This document shows, piece by piece, positions 9,580 through 20,491 of a DNA stretch of 48,436 nt (its first letter is position 1; each line of letters begins with the position of its first letter). The notes under the pieces were generated by a model that ran no database searches, had not been told where the DNA came from, and was given only the letters and a program-made list of their open reading frames with translations. The translations under genes were made by a program, and so were the position numbers. Source of the stretch: a virus; IMG/VR virus record IMGVR_UViG_3300022200_000073, positions 1-48,436 of that record; one strand, 5' to 3'.

Positions 9580-10296
9580 TTAAGTTACTAATTTTATCCC
9601 CCCTTTTAATTTAAGGTAAGCTATATAGCATCTAGAAATTTCCTCAGCTGTAGACTGTACATAAGACTTAACTTCCTCAACTCTCTCTAGGGATAACTGC
9701 CTATCAATGATAGCTACCTCTTTAGTCAAGTTTAAAGCCTCACCCTTAAAAGCATTACCAGATCTACCAATCAAAACAACCTTAGCTGTATCCGGTAGTC
9801 TACCATACTTCTGTAGGAGCTCTGCAGCATAGATATCAAGCTGCTTGTATTCATCAGACTCATATTCATCGTGTCTTTTAGAAATATCCCCAGTCTTATA
9901 ATCTCCTATATGCTTTACATACATAAATGGTTCTTCTCCCTCTGAGTTACCTATTTCGGGAAGAGTGTTTGTATCAATGAATCCAAGTACATAAAATCCA
10001 TCCATCTCTAACTTAATCTCCCTCTCAAACTCGTCATAGTGTGGTAAAGACTTTAAGAAAGCAGCCTCAGACTCATTCCAAGCACTAAAGTCGTTATTCT
10101 CATATGACTCACCCACTTTATGACCAAAGTCACCGTAGATCTGTAGGGCAGCATTATCATCTGGCTCCTTCATGAAGTACTTGCGAATGTAATCCCTCTT
10201 ACTCCTCTCCCACTTAGAAAGCTGAGAGTAGGAGATATAGTATCTCCCATCCTCATCTTTTCTAGGTAGAACCAATTGCTCTACTTTTTTACTCAT
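9580..10296 (-). CDS. PD-(D/E)XK nuclease, RecB/Cas4-like
   Basis: 238 residues. Seen: ISYSQLSKWERSKRDYIRKY near the start, the usual opening of RecB-type nuclease domains; GHKVGESYEN; then LGFIDTN and HIGDYKTG, which supply the core Asp and Asp-x-Lys residues; and YKQLDIYA, the motif after the core. A DNA exonuclease or recombination nuclease working with the phage replication proteins is likely. Its start overlaps the exonuclease gene upstream by 8 bases. Confidence 0.8.
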   Translation of the reverse strand: MSKKVEQLVLPRKDEDGRYYISYSQLSKWERSKRDYIRKYFMKEPDDNAALQIYGDFGHKVGESYENNDFSAWNESEAAFLKSLPHYDEFEREIKLEMDGFYVLGFIDTNTLPEIGNSEGEEPFMYVKHIGDYKTGDISKRHDEYESDEYKQLDIYAAELLQKYGRLPDTAKVVLIGRSGNAFKGEALNLTKEVAIIDRQLSLERVEEVKSYVQSTAEEISRCYIAYLKLKGGIKLVT

Positions 10297-11200
10297 CTAT
10301 TTCTTTTTTAAGTGTTCTTACATGAGCCTTAGTAAAGTAAGTCTTCTTACCTTTAGCTGTTGAAGGTATTGTTTCTAGAACAATATAAGCTGCTTCCCTC
10401 TCTGCTTCATCCATAGTGAGTAATACAGCCTTAAGCTCAGCCTTCTCATCTTTACCGTATTTAGCCCCACCCATAAGGTTAGCTATAAGTGGTTGATCAG
10501 CTAGATCACCCTCAGATAATGATAGTGGTTCCTCTAACCTCATACACTTGAAGATATTGATTGTTGTAACAACATCCTTTCTACAGTACTTAGAGATCCT
10601 AGCTAGACCCCCTTCTTCTGTCCAGTAAACTTTACCAACGTCTGCACCACTTATGTCATCCTTTGGTGATGGTAGACCGAAGGCAGTTGCTATGTTAATT
10701 AAGGATGCTCTAGCAAAACTAGTCCCTTGCCACTCCTTAGCAAGATCTACCTCATCCACCTCCCACGGTTTAAGACCAGAGGAATCAACTTTGCTACTCG
10801 GTAAGATTTTGTTTATAAGCATCCTCTTGAATACAAATGGTGAATCAAAGCCCACGTTTACAAAACCTATCAGCTTATCTGTAGCGTTCCTCTCCAACAT
10901 TTTATTAAATCTATCTAGTAAATTTGACTCCTCTTCATCATCAAATGTGGCTAACACAATCGCCCCTTTAACAATCTTACCGACTACTATACTAACCACT
11001 TTAGAAAACTCAGGGTATAGTCCTGCCTCATCTTTAAAGCTGGCTAGTATCTCTTCTTGTATCATGTCTCCCTTCTTATTCACCTTGTATTCCCAGCTGT
11101 CATATAGTGGTGAGTCAGGTATTAACTCTGGTACTACTGTAGCTGTCTCTATATCATAAAAGAGTAGCTTCTCTTCGTTTAATGCTTTTAATGTCCTCAT
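10289..11200 (-). CDS. DEDDy 3'-5' exonuclease, RNase H-like fold
   Basis: 303 residues. Exo motif I is FYDIETA (residues 14-20), motif II lies in FVNVGFDSPFVFKRM, motif III is YCRKDVVT. The Tyr four residues before the last Asp indicates the DEDDy subgroup, as in polymerase proofreading domains. No polymerase domain follows, so this is a free-standing exonuclease. Overlaps the PD-(D/E)XK nuclease gene by 8 bases, so the two are probably made together. Confidence 0.82.
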   Translation of the reverse strand: MRTLKALNEEKLLFYDIETATVVPELIPDSPLYDSWEYKVNKKGDMIQEEILASFKDEAGLYPEFSKVVSIVVGKIVKGAIVLATFDDEEESNLLDRFNKMLERNATDKLIGFVNVGFDSPFVFKRMLINKILPSSKVDSSGLKPWEVDEVDLAKEWQGTSFARASLINIATAFGLPSPKDDISGADVGKVYWTEEGGLARISKYCRKDVVTTINIFKCMRLEEPLSLSEGDLADQPLIANLMGGAKYGKDEKAELKAVLLTMDEAEREAAYIVLETIPSTAKGKKTYFTKAHVRTLKKEIDE

Positions 11201-11203
11201 AAT

Positions 11204-11377
11204 TTATTCTATTGTTAATTGTTTGTAATAATTCTTCTCCTTCAGATAGGTCTTAACCTCATCTGGATAACTGTCCTCCTCAATTGACTGAGGTACAGAT
11301 ACTGTCTTTGTGATGTGATCCACCACAAAAATATATCCATCTTTCCTAAAGTATAACCTTGGCTCCTTAGACGGCAT
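11204..11377 (-). CDS. Hypothetical protein, 57 residues
   Basis: ATG start at 11377 (MPSKEPRLYFRKDGYIF), overlapping the end of the metallophosphoesterase gene by 11 bases. A GTG seven codons further upstream is possible but less likely. Not recognised. Confidence 0.6.
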   Translation of the reverse strand: MPSKEPRLYFRKDGYIFVVDHITKTVSVPQSIEEDSYPDEVKTYLKEKNYYKQLTIE

Positions 11378-12605
11378 AATAAAAGACGTTAGGGACACCT
11401 GATCCGTTATCCTCTGTTATCATAAAACCACCTTGGGATGTATAACCTAAAGCTTCACTATAGAAATTACCCGTGAAGAATGAAGGGCAGATAATCCTCC
11501 TATGATCTACAGAGTCGTCCCTAATAGTCTTAAACTTATCTCTAGCCCTGATAGGTAAACTATCAAATATAGAGTGTAGGTGACCCTCACAAATCAAGTT
11601 AAAGGTACCTTGCTCTCCGTAGTCCCAACATATTTGCTGAGTTGTCTTCTTGGAGATACCGTGGTGACCGTGGGTTAGGATGTGGGTTATGTTATTTACC
11701 TTGTGGGTTATAACCAATGGGTTAAACTCTACGTTGTAGCCCATAAGTTCTAAGCCCCAACCTATTAAGTTTGCTGCATCCCCTTGAACGTCTTCCTTGT
11801 TGTCAGAGGTTACTCTATCATGGTTACCAGCTACTAACTTAATGTCAGCAAGGTTCTCAATAAGATCTAGGAAATCCTTGTGTAGTATTTGAACTGTAAG
11901 CTTTACAGCCTCTGCACCAACCATTGCTTTGTCAAGTCCCTTCCAAGTATTCTTGTGAGATAACCCCGTGAAGGATTCTATCAAATCCCCTAGAATGTGG
12001 ACGTGAACTGTAGCGTAGTTTCTCCTATTGACTTCAAAGGCAGCTTTCCTAAGCTTCTGTGCTAGTATATCAATAGAGAAATCTTTGGTTCTTATCAAGC
12101 TATCAATGTAAGCACCTAAGTGTAAATCGGCAATCTTGACTATCCCTATACCACTCTTACCATGTAGTTGACTCACGCTACGATTCGATAGCTTTTTAGC
12201 TGGAATTTGTAATCCCTCCAATATAATACGCTTTAACTCCTTCTCTGTAACCACAGGCTCTACAATAGACTCATAAAAGGCTATGTTGTAATAAGGGACT
12301 CCTGTGTGTGTAACAAGCTTCCAACTCCTAATCTCACTTCTCTTAAGGTCGTGATAATCACAGAACTGATCTATATCCATTAACTTTCCGTCTGATGATA
12401 AAGCATCTAGTCCTCTAGGTTTAGATACTTTGTCGTTTGGATACTGTGGTGTACTGGTCTCAGTAGGCTCCACATCAATATCTTGAAGTGACTCTAGGTA
12501 TAGCCTGAAAGATTCGGCATCGGGGAAACCAGCTTTTTCAGCCATACTTAACCTCTTATTCTTATTAGACTTTTTGAATGTTTTTAATTTGCTTTTAGCT
12601 TGCAT
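11367..12605 (-). CDS. Calcineurin-like metallophosphoesterase
   Basis: 412 residues. A basic N-terminal tail and a short helical DNA-binding-like region (DIDQFCDYHDLKRSEI) precede a complete metallophosphoesterase core: KIADLHLGA (DxH), ILGDLIES (GD), VAGNHDR (GNHD), THGHHG and ICEGHLHS (GHxH). These bind two metal ions and hydrolyse phosphodiesters. Its place in the replication operon suggests a nuclease, possibly an SbcD-like role, but the substrate cannot be read from the sequence. Confidence 0.85.
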   Translation of the reverse strand: MQAKSKLKTFKKSNKNKRLSMAEKAGFPDAESFRLYLESLQDIDVEPTETSTPQYPNDKVSKPRGLDALSSDGKLMDIDQFCDYHDLKRSEIRSWKLVTHTGVPYYNIAFYESIVEPVVTEKELKRIILEGLQIPAKKLSNRSVSQLHGKSGIGIVKIADLHLGAYIDSLIRTKDFSIDILAQKLRKAAFEVNRRNYATVHVHILGDLIESFTGLSHKNTWKGLDKAMVGAEAVKLTVQILHKDFLDLIENLADIKLVAGNHDRVTSDNKEDVQGDAANLIGWGLELMGYNVEFNPLVITHKVNNITHILTHGHHGISKKTTQQICWDYGEQGTFNLICEGHLHSIFDSLPIRARDKFKTIRDDSVDHRRIICPSFFTGNFYSEALGYTSQGGFMITEDNGSGVPNVFYYAV

Positions 12606-12759
12606 TTGAATCCTTTATAATTAAACTTAATTCTTCGATCATACTACTGGCTATTTTATTAACCTCTTCCATAGTACCATCCATCCTTGCTTCATAAAGC
12701 TCTGCTACGTTGTTGTGCATTTTTTCTGAGCTACTGAAAATTTCATTACTTGTTGCCAT
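12595..12759 (-). CDS. Small helical protein, 54 residues
   Basis: MATSNEIFSSSEKMHNNVAE..., ending SLIIKDSNAS; predicted all-helical and acidic. Start overlaps the endonuclease end by 14 bases, and its end overlaps the metallophosphoesterase start by 11 bases. Function unknown. Confidence 0.65.
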   Translation of the reverse strand: MATSNEIFSSSEKMHNNVAELYEARMDGTMEEVNKIASSMIEELSLIIKDSNAS

Positions 12760-13216
12760 ATCCTTTTTCTTTTAAAATATTAATTACTTGTGTACAATCC
12801 TCTTTGTTTGTTGGTTTAAAAATTAAGGGTTTTGGGGTCATTTCTTTAGACCTCTCCTTAAATAACTTCCATCGAATAGAAAAACTCTCGTTTGCCCTAC
12901 CCTTCACTTCTATAAACCAAGCCTCATCTTTACCGATGAAGTCTGGTGTGTAGCTAACCTTGGTGACCTTCCTTCGGTCAATCATTTGCTTGCTTCTCTT
13001 GGTAGCCCTCTCCCAACATTCCTCTTCTAACTCAAAGGGGTCAAATGTTTGGTAACTTCTTCCCTCGTATTCAAATTTGATACCCTCCTTCTTGAGCATC
13101 TTGTACATGACAGACTCCAATGTTGAGGCAAACTGAATCCCATCCACAGTTACCTTCTTAGCTTGGACTATCTTACGACCCACTCTGGGTTTCTTATTCT
13201 TCACTTCTATCGCCAT
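12746..13216 (-). CDS. PD-(D/E)XK endonuclease, DUF1064 / endonuclease I-like
   Basis: 156 residues. Seen: FASTLESVMYKMLKKEGIKF supplies the first acidic residue; SYTPDFIGKDEAWFIEVKGR is a clear PD-x(n)-ExK active site; SIRWKLFKERS follows. Phage proteins of this size and pattern act as Holliday-junction or branched-DNA endonucleases, as T7 endonuclease I does, next to the DNA polymerase. The exact substrate is inferred from context. Confidence 0.82.
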   Translation of the reverse strand: MAIEVKNKKPRVGRKIVQAKKVTVDGIQFASTLESVMYKMLKKEGIKFEYEGRSYQTFDPFELEEECWERATKRSKQMIDRRKVTKVSYTPDFIGKDEAWFIEVKGRANESFSIRWKLFKERSKEMTPKPLIFKPTNKEDCTQVINILKEKGYGNK

Positions 13217-13589
13217 ATTTATCCTTTAAGAATTGTTTCATTATTAGTACATAATCGAGTAGGTCATCCCCCTCTTTAGAGAATGCCTTTATTGCGGACT
13301 CTATATAATCTCTGCCCTCGGAGATTGATAACCAATCCATAAAGTCATCATAGTTCATATCCTTAACAATCTCCCTAGGGTTTATTGTATCTGTATATTC
13401 CTTTTTGATGTCTTTAACAACGTCTATCTCTTTAGCTTCAGCTATTACAGTAACCCAAGGCATATTGTCCTCTTCGTATGACCTAATAGCTTCCTCCAAG
13501 TTACTTGCACTTACATAACCCACAAAGTAATTAGTGTCTAGGCCTGTCCTAGGAGATTTTGCGTAAACCATTGCTGTGTATATATTCAT
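13194..13589 (-). CDS. Hypothetical protein, 131 residues
   Basis: Not recognised. The first 55 residues (MNIYTAMVYAKSP... VTVIAEAKE) look like an alpha/beta fold; the remainder is acidic and helical. Overlaps the endonuclease start by 23 bases. Confidence 0.65.
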   Translation of the reverse strand: MNIYTAMVYAKSPRTGLDTNYFVGYVSASNLEEAIRSYEEDNMPWVTVIAEAKEIDVVKDIKKEYTDTINPREIVKDMNYDDFMDWLSISEGRDYIESAIKAFSKEGDDLLDYVLIMKQFLKDKYGDRSEE

Positions 13590-13592
13590 ATT

Positions 13593-13769
13593 TTAAAGTT
13601 TTAGTGTTTCTTTAAGATCTGCCCTTACACTTGGGTCTCTCAAACCCTCAAGACATTGCTCTAACCAATCAGTCCCGTATTTCTCTGTCATAGAATCCTC
13701 TATCCATTTTTTACCACATATAGTCTTGTGATCAAAGAGGAAACTCCAAATTGCTTTTAGTGTTTTCAT
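13593..13769 (-). CDS. Hypothetical protein, 58 residues
   Basis: MKTLKAIWSFLFDHKTICG... ending LKETLKL. It fills the gap between the DNA polymerase and the 131-residue gene, 3 bases before the latter. Predicted helical with two cysteines. Unknown function. Confidence 0.65.
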   Translation of the reverse strand: MKTLKAIWSFLFDHKTICGKKWIEDSMTEKYGTDWLEQCLEGLRDPSVRADLKETLKL

Positions 13770-13793
13770 TTTGTTTGTGTTAAAGTTAATATC

Positions 13794-16058
13794 TTAATGT
13801 ATTTCTGCATAATTGTTACCAAACTGCACGTCTATGTCCAGTTCTCTATTCAAACCTAATCCCTCATTAGTGCTTTGTATAGCACTTTTTAAGAACTTTT
13901 CACAACCCTCTCTGTGACCCTTAGGTAAGCATATAATTATTTCATCATGCATTTGACCAGTGAGTTGTGGTCTCTTATCCCTAAAAGTTTTTATCCAAGT
14001 GTCAAAAGCAAATACCCCTGTCCCTTGGTTTAAGGTTGAAAAAATATCCTTGGGGTATCTCAATGAATACCACAACCTACTAACAGGGTTCCATAACCAA
14101 AGCTCCTCAGCTTTACTTGCTAGATCATACTTCTTACGTCTGGTAGATTTACTATCCTCATCTTGTGGTAGCAAGTCTCTACCTTTATACAGTTTGTAGG
14201 TTAACTGACCATTACCTAACTTGTAGAAGAACTTAACCATCTGATCTGCTGATACAGCCTTGATTGACCAGTTTACTTTCCAGTAAGCTTTATGGAGATC
14301 AAAACCTGCTTCCTCTGGTATATCTGCAGCATCTGCTATTGCCTTTCCACCAGCCCCATAAGTTGCCGAGTAGTTTGTAGTCTTACCCTTCTGTCTCTCA
14401 AAGTTTAACTCCTCAAACCTACCGGACTGCTCAGGTGTTTTATCCTCATCAGTCTTCTTATACCACTTATAAAAGTCTGCATCCTCCTCGGTCATAAATC
14501 CAGCTTGAACTGCAATAGCCAAGTGTGGATCATAACTCTTATCCATCATAGTCTCTACATACTCTGGGTCATAGGGGTAGATATAATGGTCACGGGTTCT
14601 GTTTTCTAGTGCACTCATATCTGAGCCACATAGTTCATAACCCTCCGGAGCTATCAAAACCCCCCTAACCAGTTCTCCATAGGGTTTATCCACTGAGGGG
14701 AGGTTAACAACCGTTCTGTGCTTGAACCTCAAGGTGTTAGTAAACCCTTGTATCTGGGCTTGGATATAACCATCTGCATCCACATTACTCATGTATCCAT
14801 TAAGGATAGCAATCCTATGCGTTAATACAGTTAGACCCTCCATGACCTCTAACCTAGGTTCAACCTTTAAAAGCTTCTTAACAGAAGGACATAATTCCTT
14901 ACCATCCTTACCATCAACTCTAACTTGCGGTATACTATCAATATAATCCTTACCATCCTCATCTTTCTTTTTAACCTTCTTAAAACTCTCTGGAATCCAA
15001 CCAAGGCTAGACAACCAATCCTTCATTTGAGAAGAGCTTTTTGGGTTACCCTTCTCTACACTAGCCACCACTTCTACATCATCTGGGTGAGACTCTTTTA
15101 ACCCTAAAGATTGAACCGCCTCTAGCCAAGCAATTGCTCTAGATGAAAGCTCATTAGATGGTATATGTACGACTGAGACTTGATTAGGGTTTAAACCTTG
15201 AGCATCACAAGCTGTTTTAAACTTGAGTCCACTTGCTGAGAGCTTACCATTTGCTTTAATGTAAGTCTTAGGTTTCTTCAGGTTATTACCCTTGAGGTAC
15301 ATACTGTCGGGTTTTTTAACAGCCTTCATCTTAACTGACTCTGGCATTATGTTACTCAACTCCTCAACCTTATCTGCCTCTTCTGTTTCCAGTTTATCAA
15401 GAGCCAGTAAGCACCTAGGTACATCCAACTTCCACCTACTCCTTTCAGCTTCTACAGCACAATCCATTTTAAACATCAGGTAATTAATAAGTCTTTGAAC
15501 TCCCTCTTCGTCCTCGTAGATCCTCATTAGATCCTTCATCTCCTTGTCATAGAGCTTACAGTTTATCTTAACGTCCTCACTACAACGGTGTAACATCTTA
15601 TCTTGAAACTGTTTAAAGGTTTCATTAGGTAGTGGAGACTTCCACTCACCCTCAGTGATCTTTGGTTTTGGTATACCGAAGTAAACACCCCAGTCATCCA
15701 AACCATGTCTCTGTTGCTTACCTACACCATTAGGGTATAAATACCAAGACAATGCCAGAGTGTCTATAACCTTACAAGATACTCTGTGAGGTGTTAACTT
15801 ACCAGAGTCTATATCTCTTCTGTGTAGTAGGCTATCCTCGTAACCATCGTATAATATCCTCTCAACTACAGGAATATCCCAGAGTGAAATATTGTGTCCA
15901 ATAATAACGTCAGCGTTATCAAAGAACTTCCTCATCTGATCGTAATCGGTAGTTGACTTATGTTTCCACTCTCCTTGAGAGTAGATAGCAGCCACCAAGC
16001 AATGTATCTTGGTGGGATCTAAGTCATCTGCTTCCACATCAAATACGCATATTCGCAT
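13794..16058 (-). CDS. Family A DNA polymerase, T7-like
   Basis: 754 residues. The N-terminal proofreading exonuclease has FDVEADDLD (exo I), VIIGHNISLWDIP (exo II) and CSEDVKINCKLY (exo III). The polymerase core has NTLRFKHRTVVNLPS, motif A LCGSDMSALENR, motif B GKTTNYSATYGAGGK and motif C QMHDEIIICLP, where HDE holds the catalytic Asp. All catalytic residues are present. It lacks a 5' nuclease domain, as in T7, whose polymerase is about 700 residues. Replicates the phage genome with the PrimPol-helicase and SSB of the same operon. Begins 2 bases after the groEL stop, so the two share a transcript. Confidence 0.95.
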   Translation of the reverse strand: MRICVFDVEADDLDPTKIHCLVAAIYSQGEWKHKSTTDYDQMRKFFDNADVIIGHNISLWDIPVVERILYDGYEDSLLHRRDIDSGKLTPHRVSCKVIDTLALSWYLYPNGVGKQQRHGLDDWGVYFGIPKPKITEGEWKSPLPNETFKQFQDKMLHRCSEDVKINCKLYDKEMKDLMRIYEDEEGVQRLINYLMFKMDCAVEAERSRWKLDVPRCLLALDKLETEEADKVEELSNIMPESVKMKAVKKPDSMYLKGNNLKKPKTYIKANGKLSASGLKFKTACDAQGLNPNQVSVVHIPSNELSSRAIAWLEAVQSLGLKESHPDDVEVVASVEKGNPKSSSQMKDWLSSLGWIPESFKKVKKKDEDGKDYIDSIPQVRVDGKDGKELCPSVKKLLKVEPRLEVMEGLTVLTHRIAILNGYMSNVDADGYIQAQIQGFTNTLRFKHRTVVNLPSVDKPYGELVRGVLIAPEGYELCGSDMSALENRTRDHYIYPYDPEYVETMMDKSYDPHLAIAVQAGFMTEEDADFYKWYKKTDEDKTPEQSGRFEELNFERQKGKTTNYSATYGAGGKAIADAADIPEEAGFDLHKAYWKVNWSIKAVSADQMVKFFYKLGNGQLTYKLYKGRDLLPQDEDSKSTRRKKYDLASKAEELWLWNPVSRLWYSLRYPKDIFSTLNQGTGVFAFDTWIKTFRDKRPQLTGQMHDEIIICLPKGHREGCEKFLKSAIQSTNEGLGLNRELDIDVQFGNNYAEIH

Positions 16059-16059
16059 A

Positions 16060-17685
<1,626 letters not shown>

Positions 17686-17702
17686 TTATTTTAATTGATT
17701 TG

Positions 17703-17734
17703 CAAATGTAAATAGAAAAAGGGACTCTCGCAAG
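17703..17734 (-). promoter_or_regulatory. Promoter of groEL
   Basis: Minus strand CTTG (17731-17734), 20-base spacer, TACATTTG (17703-17710): a good Bacteroidota promoter. Transcription would begin near 17696, about 17 bases before the groEL ATG. The -33 box lies inside the loop of the preceding terminator. Confidence 0.75.
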
Positions 17735-17741
17735 TCCCTTT
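17718..17741 (-). terminator. Terminator after nrdAB
   Basis: AAGGGACT and AGTCCCTT form an 8-bp stem around a 6-base loop, followed on the minus strand by a T-run. It ends the ribonucleotide reductase transcript before groEL. Confidence 0.85.
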
Positions 17742-17775
17742 AGGTTTATTTTTAATTATTTTTTAATTTTAATTG

Positions 17776-19440
17776 CTACCCCTCACAACTAGAGCAAGTT
17801 AATAAATTCTTTTTAAACTCCCTAGCAGCGTTTACATTGTGCTGGTAGTATAAAGACTTAACACCAAGCTTTGCAGCTGTCAAGTAAAGACTATTTATAT
17901 CCTTGGTAGGAGTATTGGGGTGTATCATCAGGTTCAATGATTGAGACTGACAGATAAACCTCTGCCTTTGTGCAGCCTGCTGAACAATAGACAACTGACT
18001 AATCTCTAGATAAGTTTTGAAAACATCTTTCTGATCATCTGTTAAGAAGTCTAAGTGCTGAACAGATCCATCTTTATCTAATATAGACTTCCATACAGTA
18101 TCTGTATCCTTACCTAAACCTTTTAGTATCTCCTTTAAAAAGGGGTTCTTATAAGTTGTCTTACTCTTTGCTAAATCCTTAACAAAGTAATTAGACAATA
18201 TAGGTTCAATACCTTGAGATACCTCTCCTAGTATAAAGGAGGAGGACTTTGTGGGTGCGATAGCTATCAAGGTGGTATTTCTCCTTCCGTATCCTTCTAA
18301 TACATCTGGCTCTCCTAACTCCTGTCCCATTATCCTAGATGCTGTGTAAGCTTTATTCCTTATTATAGAAAAAGACTCTGCATTAATCATCATTGCATCA
18401 TAGGAATCAAAAGGTAGGGACTTAGATTGTAGTAAGGAGTGCCAACCTAGAACACCTAGACCTAAAGCACGGTGCCTTTTTGCAAATCTGTGTGCTCTTT
18501 CCATAAAGGGTAACCCCTCAGTTTTAACTATAAACTCCTCCATAACAGCATCTAAGAAGTAGGTAAGAATTTCAACAGCATCTGTATCTCTCCACTCATA
18601 GTAGTGAAGCATATTCATAGAGGATAGGCAACAGACAAAGGACTCTTCCTCACTTGAAGGCAGCATGATTTCAGAACATAAATTACTGGCGTGTATTGTC
18701 AAGCCCTTATCCTTGTAAACATCCACAGTATTCTCATTTACGTTATCCTTAAACATGATATATGGAGAGCCTATTTCAGACCTACACTGTATTACCTTAG
18801 CCCAGATTTTTCTTTTAGTATGGTCTCCTTCCTCCATTTCCCTCAACCAATCATTTCCAACACATAGTCCGTACATCATTAGTTGTATAGGGTTACCTTC
18901 CATCTGTATTTGTAACCACTCCTCTATGTCATCATGCTCAATATCAATATACCCAGCGAATTGACCTCTTCTTGTAGAACCTTGACTTATCACATCTATA
19001 ACTGTGTCGAATACCTTAAGGAAAGGGAAACTACCATTGCTTAATCCATTATTAGATATGCTACTACCTCTTGGTCTTATCTTACCAAAGTAACCAGAGG
19101 TTCCACCTCCATACTTTGACATCATCCCTACCTCTGCTGAGGTATAAAGAATAGACTTTGTCTCATCCGATATGTAGGAACCAAAGCAAGAGATGGGTAA
19201 GCCTCTATCTAAACCAAAGTTAGACCAAACTGGGGATGCTAGGGAGTAATAACCCTTAGACATATAATCTAAAAACTTCCCCTCAAAATTATCTACAAAG
19301 GGTAAGTGTTTGGATGCTGCCTTGGCTATATCCTTTATCCTATCTTCTGGTGATTGATCATTTACTAAGTAACCTCTACTTAAAAATTGTCTGCTTTTAT
19401 CTGTTAGCCAAGCATAAGGCTGTTGTTTTTGTTCTCTCAT
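17776..19440 (-). CDS. nrdA: Ribonucleotide reductase class I, large subunit
   Basis: 554 residues, shorter than bacterial NrdA because the N-terminal ATP-cone is absent; this is common in phages and implies no dATP inhibition. Active-site features: the GLPISCFGSY cysteine, NLCSEIMLP (the Asn, Cys, Glu triad), the second redox cysteine in SFVCCLSSMN, and LYYQHNV with the tyrosine pair that passes the radical. The C-terminus LLTCSSCEG carries the CxxC that takes electrons from a thiol carrier. It reduces ribonucleotides to deoxyribonucleotides. Its start codon is one base from the nrdB stop. Confidence 0.95.
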   Translation of the reverse strand: MREQKQQPYAWLTDKSRQFLSRGYLVNDQSPEDRIKDIAKAASKHLPFVDNFEGKFLDYMSKGYYSLASPVWSNFGLDRGLPISCFGSYISDETKSILYTSAEVGMMSKYGGGTSGYFGKIRPRGSSISNNGLSNGSFPFLKVFDTVIDVISQGSTRRGQFAGYIDIEHDDIEEWLQIQMEGNPIQLMMYGLCVGNDWLREMEEGDHTKRKIWAKVIQCRSEIGSPYIMFKDNVNENTVDVYKDKGLTIHASNLCSEIMLPSSEEESFVCCLSSMNMLHYYEWRDTDAVEILTYFLDAVMEEFIVKTEGLPFMERAHRFAKRHRALGLGVLGWHSLLQSKSLPFDSYDAMMINAESFSIIRNKAYTASRIMGQELGEPDVLEGYGRRNTTLIAIAPTKSSSFILGEVSQGIEPILSNYFVKDLAKSKTTYKNPFLKEILKGLGKDTDTVWKSILDKDGSVQHLDFLTDDQKDVFKTYLEISQLSIVQQAAQRQRFICQSQSLNLMIHPNTPTKDINSLYLTAAKLGVKSLYYQHNVNAAREFKKNLLTCSSCEG

Positions 19441-20417
19441 TAAAATAAATCGTTCTCTGTTATACTCTTCGCTTTCTTTGTGTAGTTGGTGGATCTCTTG
19501 TTGAAGAAATCCCCCTCTGTTGTACTATTTAACTCCTCATTAAACCATTGGGTTTCTAGTAACATTGACTCATCTACCTCAAATAGTGGATCTATCTCAA
19601 GGCTTTCCATAGAGTTGTTGAATCGGTCTCGAATAAAATTCTTTACTACATCTTTAGACATAAACTCTAGGTCACCCTCTTCAAAGATCCAATCTAGAAT
19701 CTTAGTTTCAGCTCTCTCTGCTTTAGCACAAGCCCTCTTGATTTCCTCTTTAAACTCCTCATCAAACCAATCGGGGTTCTCTTGCTTTATTATGTTTACT
19801 ATAGCTAAACCAAACTTTCCGTGGCTGTCCTCCTCTTGAAATGTAGCTGAGACAATGTTAGATATTCCTTTGAACATATTCTTGTGCCTATTAAAGGATA
19901 TCATAATAAGGAACTGACTGAATAATGAAACGTGCTCTATAAAAACTGAGAACAGTAGTACAGACAGGGCGTACTTCTTATTATCCCTACTCTTAGACCC
20001 TACAAGGTATTTATCCAAGTAGTTTATCCTGTCAATAATAGCAGGGATTTCATTTATAGAGTTAAAGTCATCGTTTAGACCCAGTATTTCTAATAGATGA
20101 CTATATGCATCAGCGTGTCTCACTTCACTCTCGGCAAAAGTCATCCCTACAGCACCAATCTCCGGTTTAGGCATCCTATCGTGGATCTTACCCCAGAAGG
20201 ACTTAAAGGATACCTCTATCTGAGATATCGCAAGCATTGTCTTTCGTATTACAGATTTCTCAATATCAGTTGTGTTAATTTTAAAGTCTTGGACATCCGA
20301 TGTCAGGTTATACTCTGTGTGTATCCAATAAGAATGACGAATTGCATCCTTGTACTCTAGTAGTTCTGGATACTCATAAGGTTTTAGGTTTACTCTTTTC
20401 TCAAATATGTCTGGCAT
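19440..20417 (-). CDS. nrdB: Ribonucleotide reductase class Ia, small subunit
   Basis: 325 residues. Metal-ligand motifs: ESEVRHADAY, which has Glu, His at +3 and the radical Tyr at +7 as in E. coli Glu115-His118-Tyr122; FIEHVSLFSQF; and QEEDSHGKF with the distal Glu and His. The radical tyrosine makes this class Ia. The C-terminal tail ending NDLF would bind the large subunit. The leader contains a hairpin that looks like a terminator. Confidence 0.95.
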   Translation of the reverse strand: MPDIFEKRVNLKPYEYPELLEYKDAIRHSYWIHTEYNLTSDVQDFKINTTDIEKSVIRKTMLAISQIEVSFKSFWGKIHDRMPKPEIGAVGMTFAESEVRHADAYSHLLEILGLNDDFNSINEIPAIIDRINYLDKYLVGSKSRDNKKYALSVLLFSVFIEHVSLFSQFLIMISFNRHKNMFKGISNIVSATFQEEDSHGKFGLAIVNIIKQENPDWFDEEFKEEIKRACAKAERAETKILDWIFEEGDLEFMSKDVVKNFIRDRFNNSMESLEIDPLFEVDESMLLETQWFNEELNSTTEGDFFNKRSTNYTKKAKSITENDLF

Positions 20418-20439
20418 TTTAAGGTTTTTGGGTTAAAAA

Positions 20440-20458
20440 AGGCTCTATAGAAGAGCCT
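20440..20458 (-). terminator. Terminator-like hairpin in front of nrdB
   Basis: AGGCTCT and AGAGCCT form a 7-bp stem with a 5-base loop, followed on the minus strand by six T. It lies after the dNMP kinase gene and before nrdB, but downstream of the putative nrdB promoter, so it could end the upstream transcript or act as an attenuator. Confidence 0.75.
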
Positions 20459-20483
20459 CTTAAGGTTAATAATTATGGGGTTG

Positions 20484-20491
20484 CAAAGATA
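20484..20491 (-). promoter_or_regulatory. Putative nrdBA promoter -7 box
   Basis: TATCTTTG on the minus strand, matching TAnnTTTG, just before the nrdB leader hairpin. The -33 region is weak (TTAAG at about 19 bases). Confidence 0.55.

Noticed and set aside
10653-11159. Antisense frame of 168 codons over the DEDD exonuclease
   Set aside because: The opposite strand has all three exonuclease motifs; this frame has no recognisable content.
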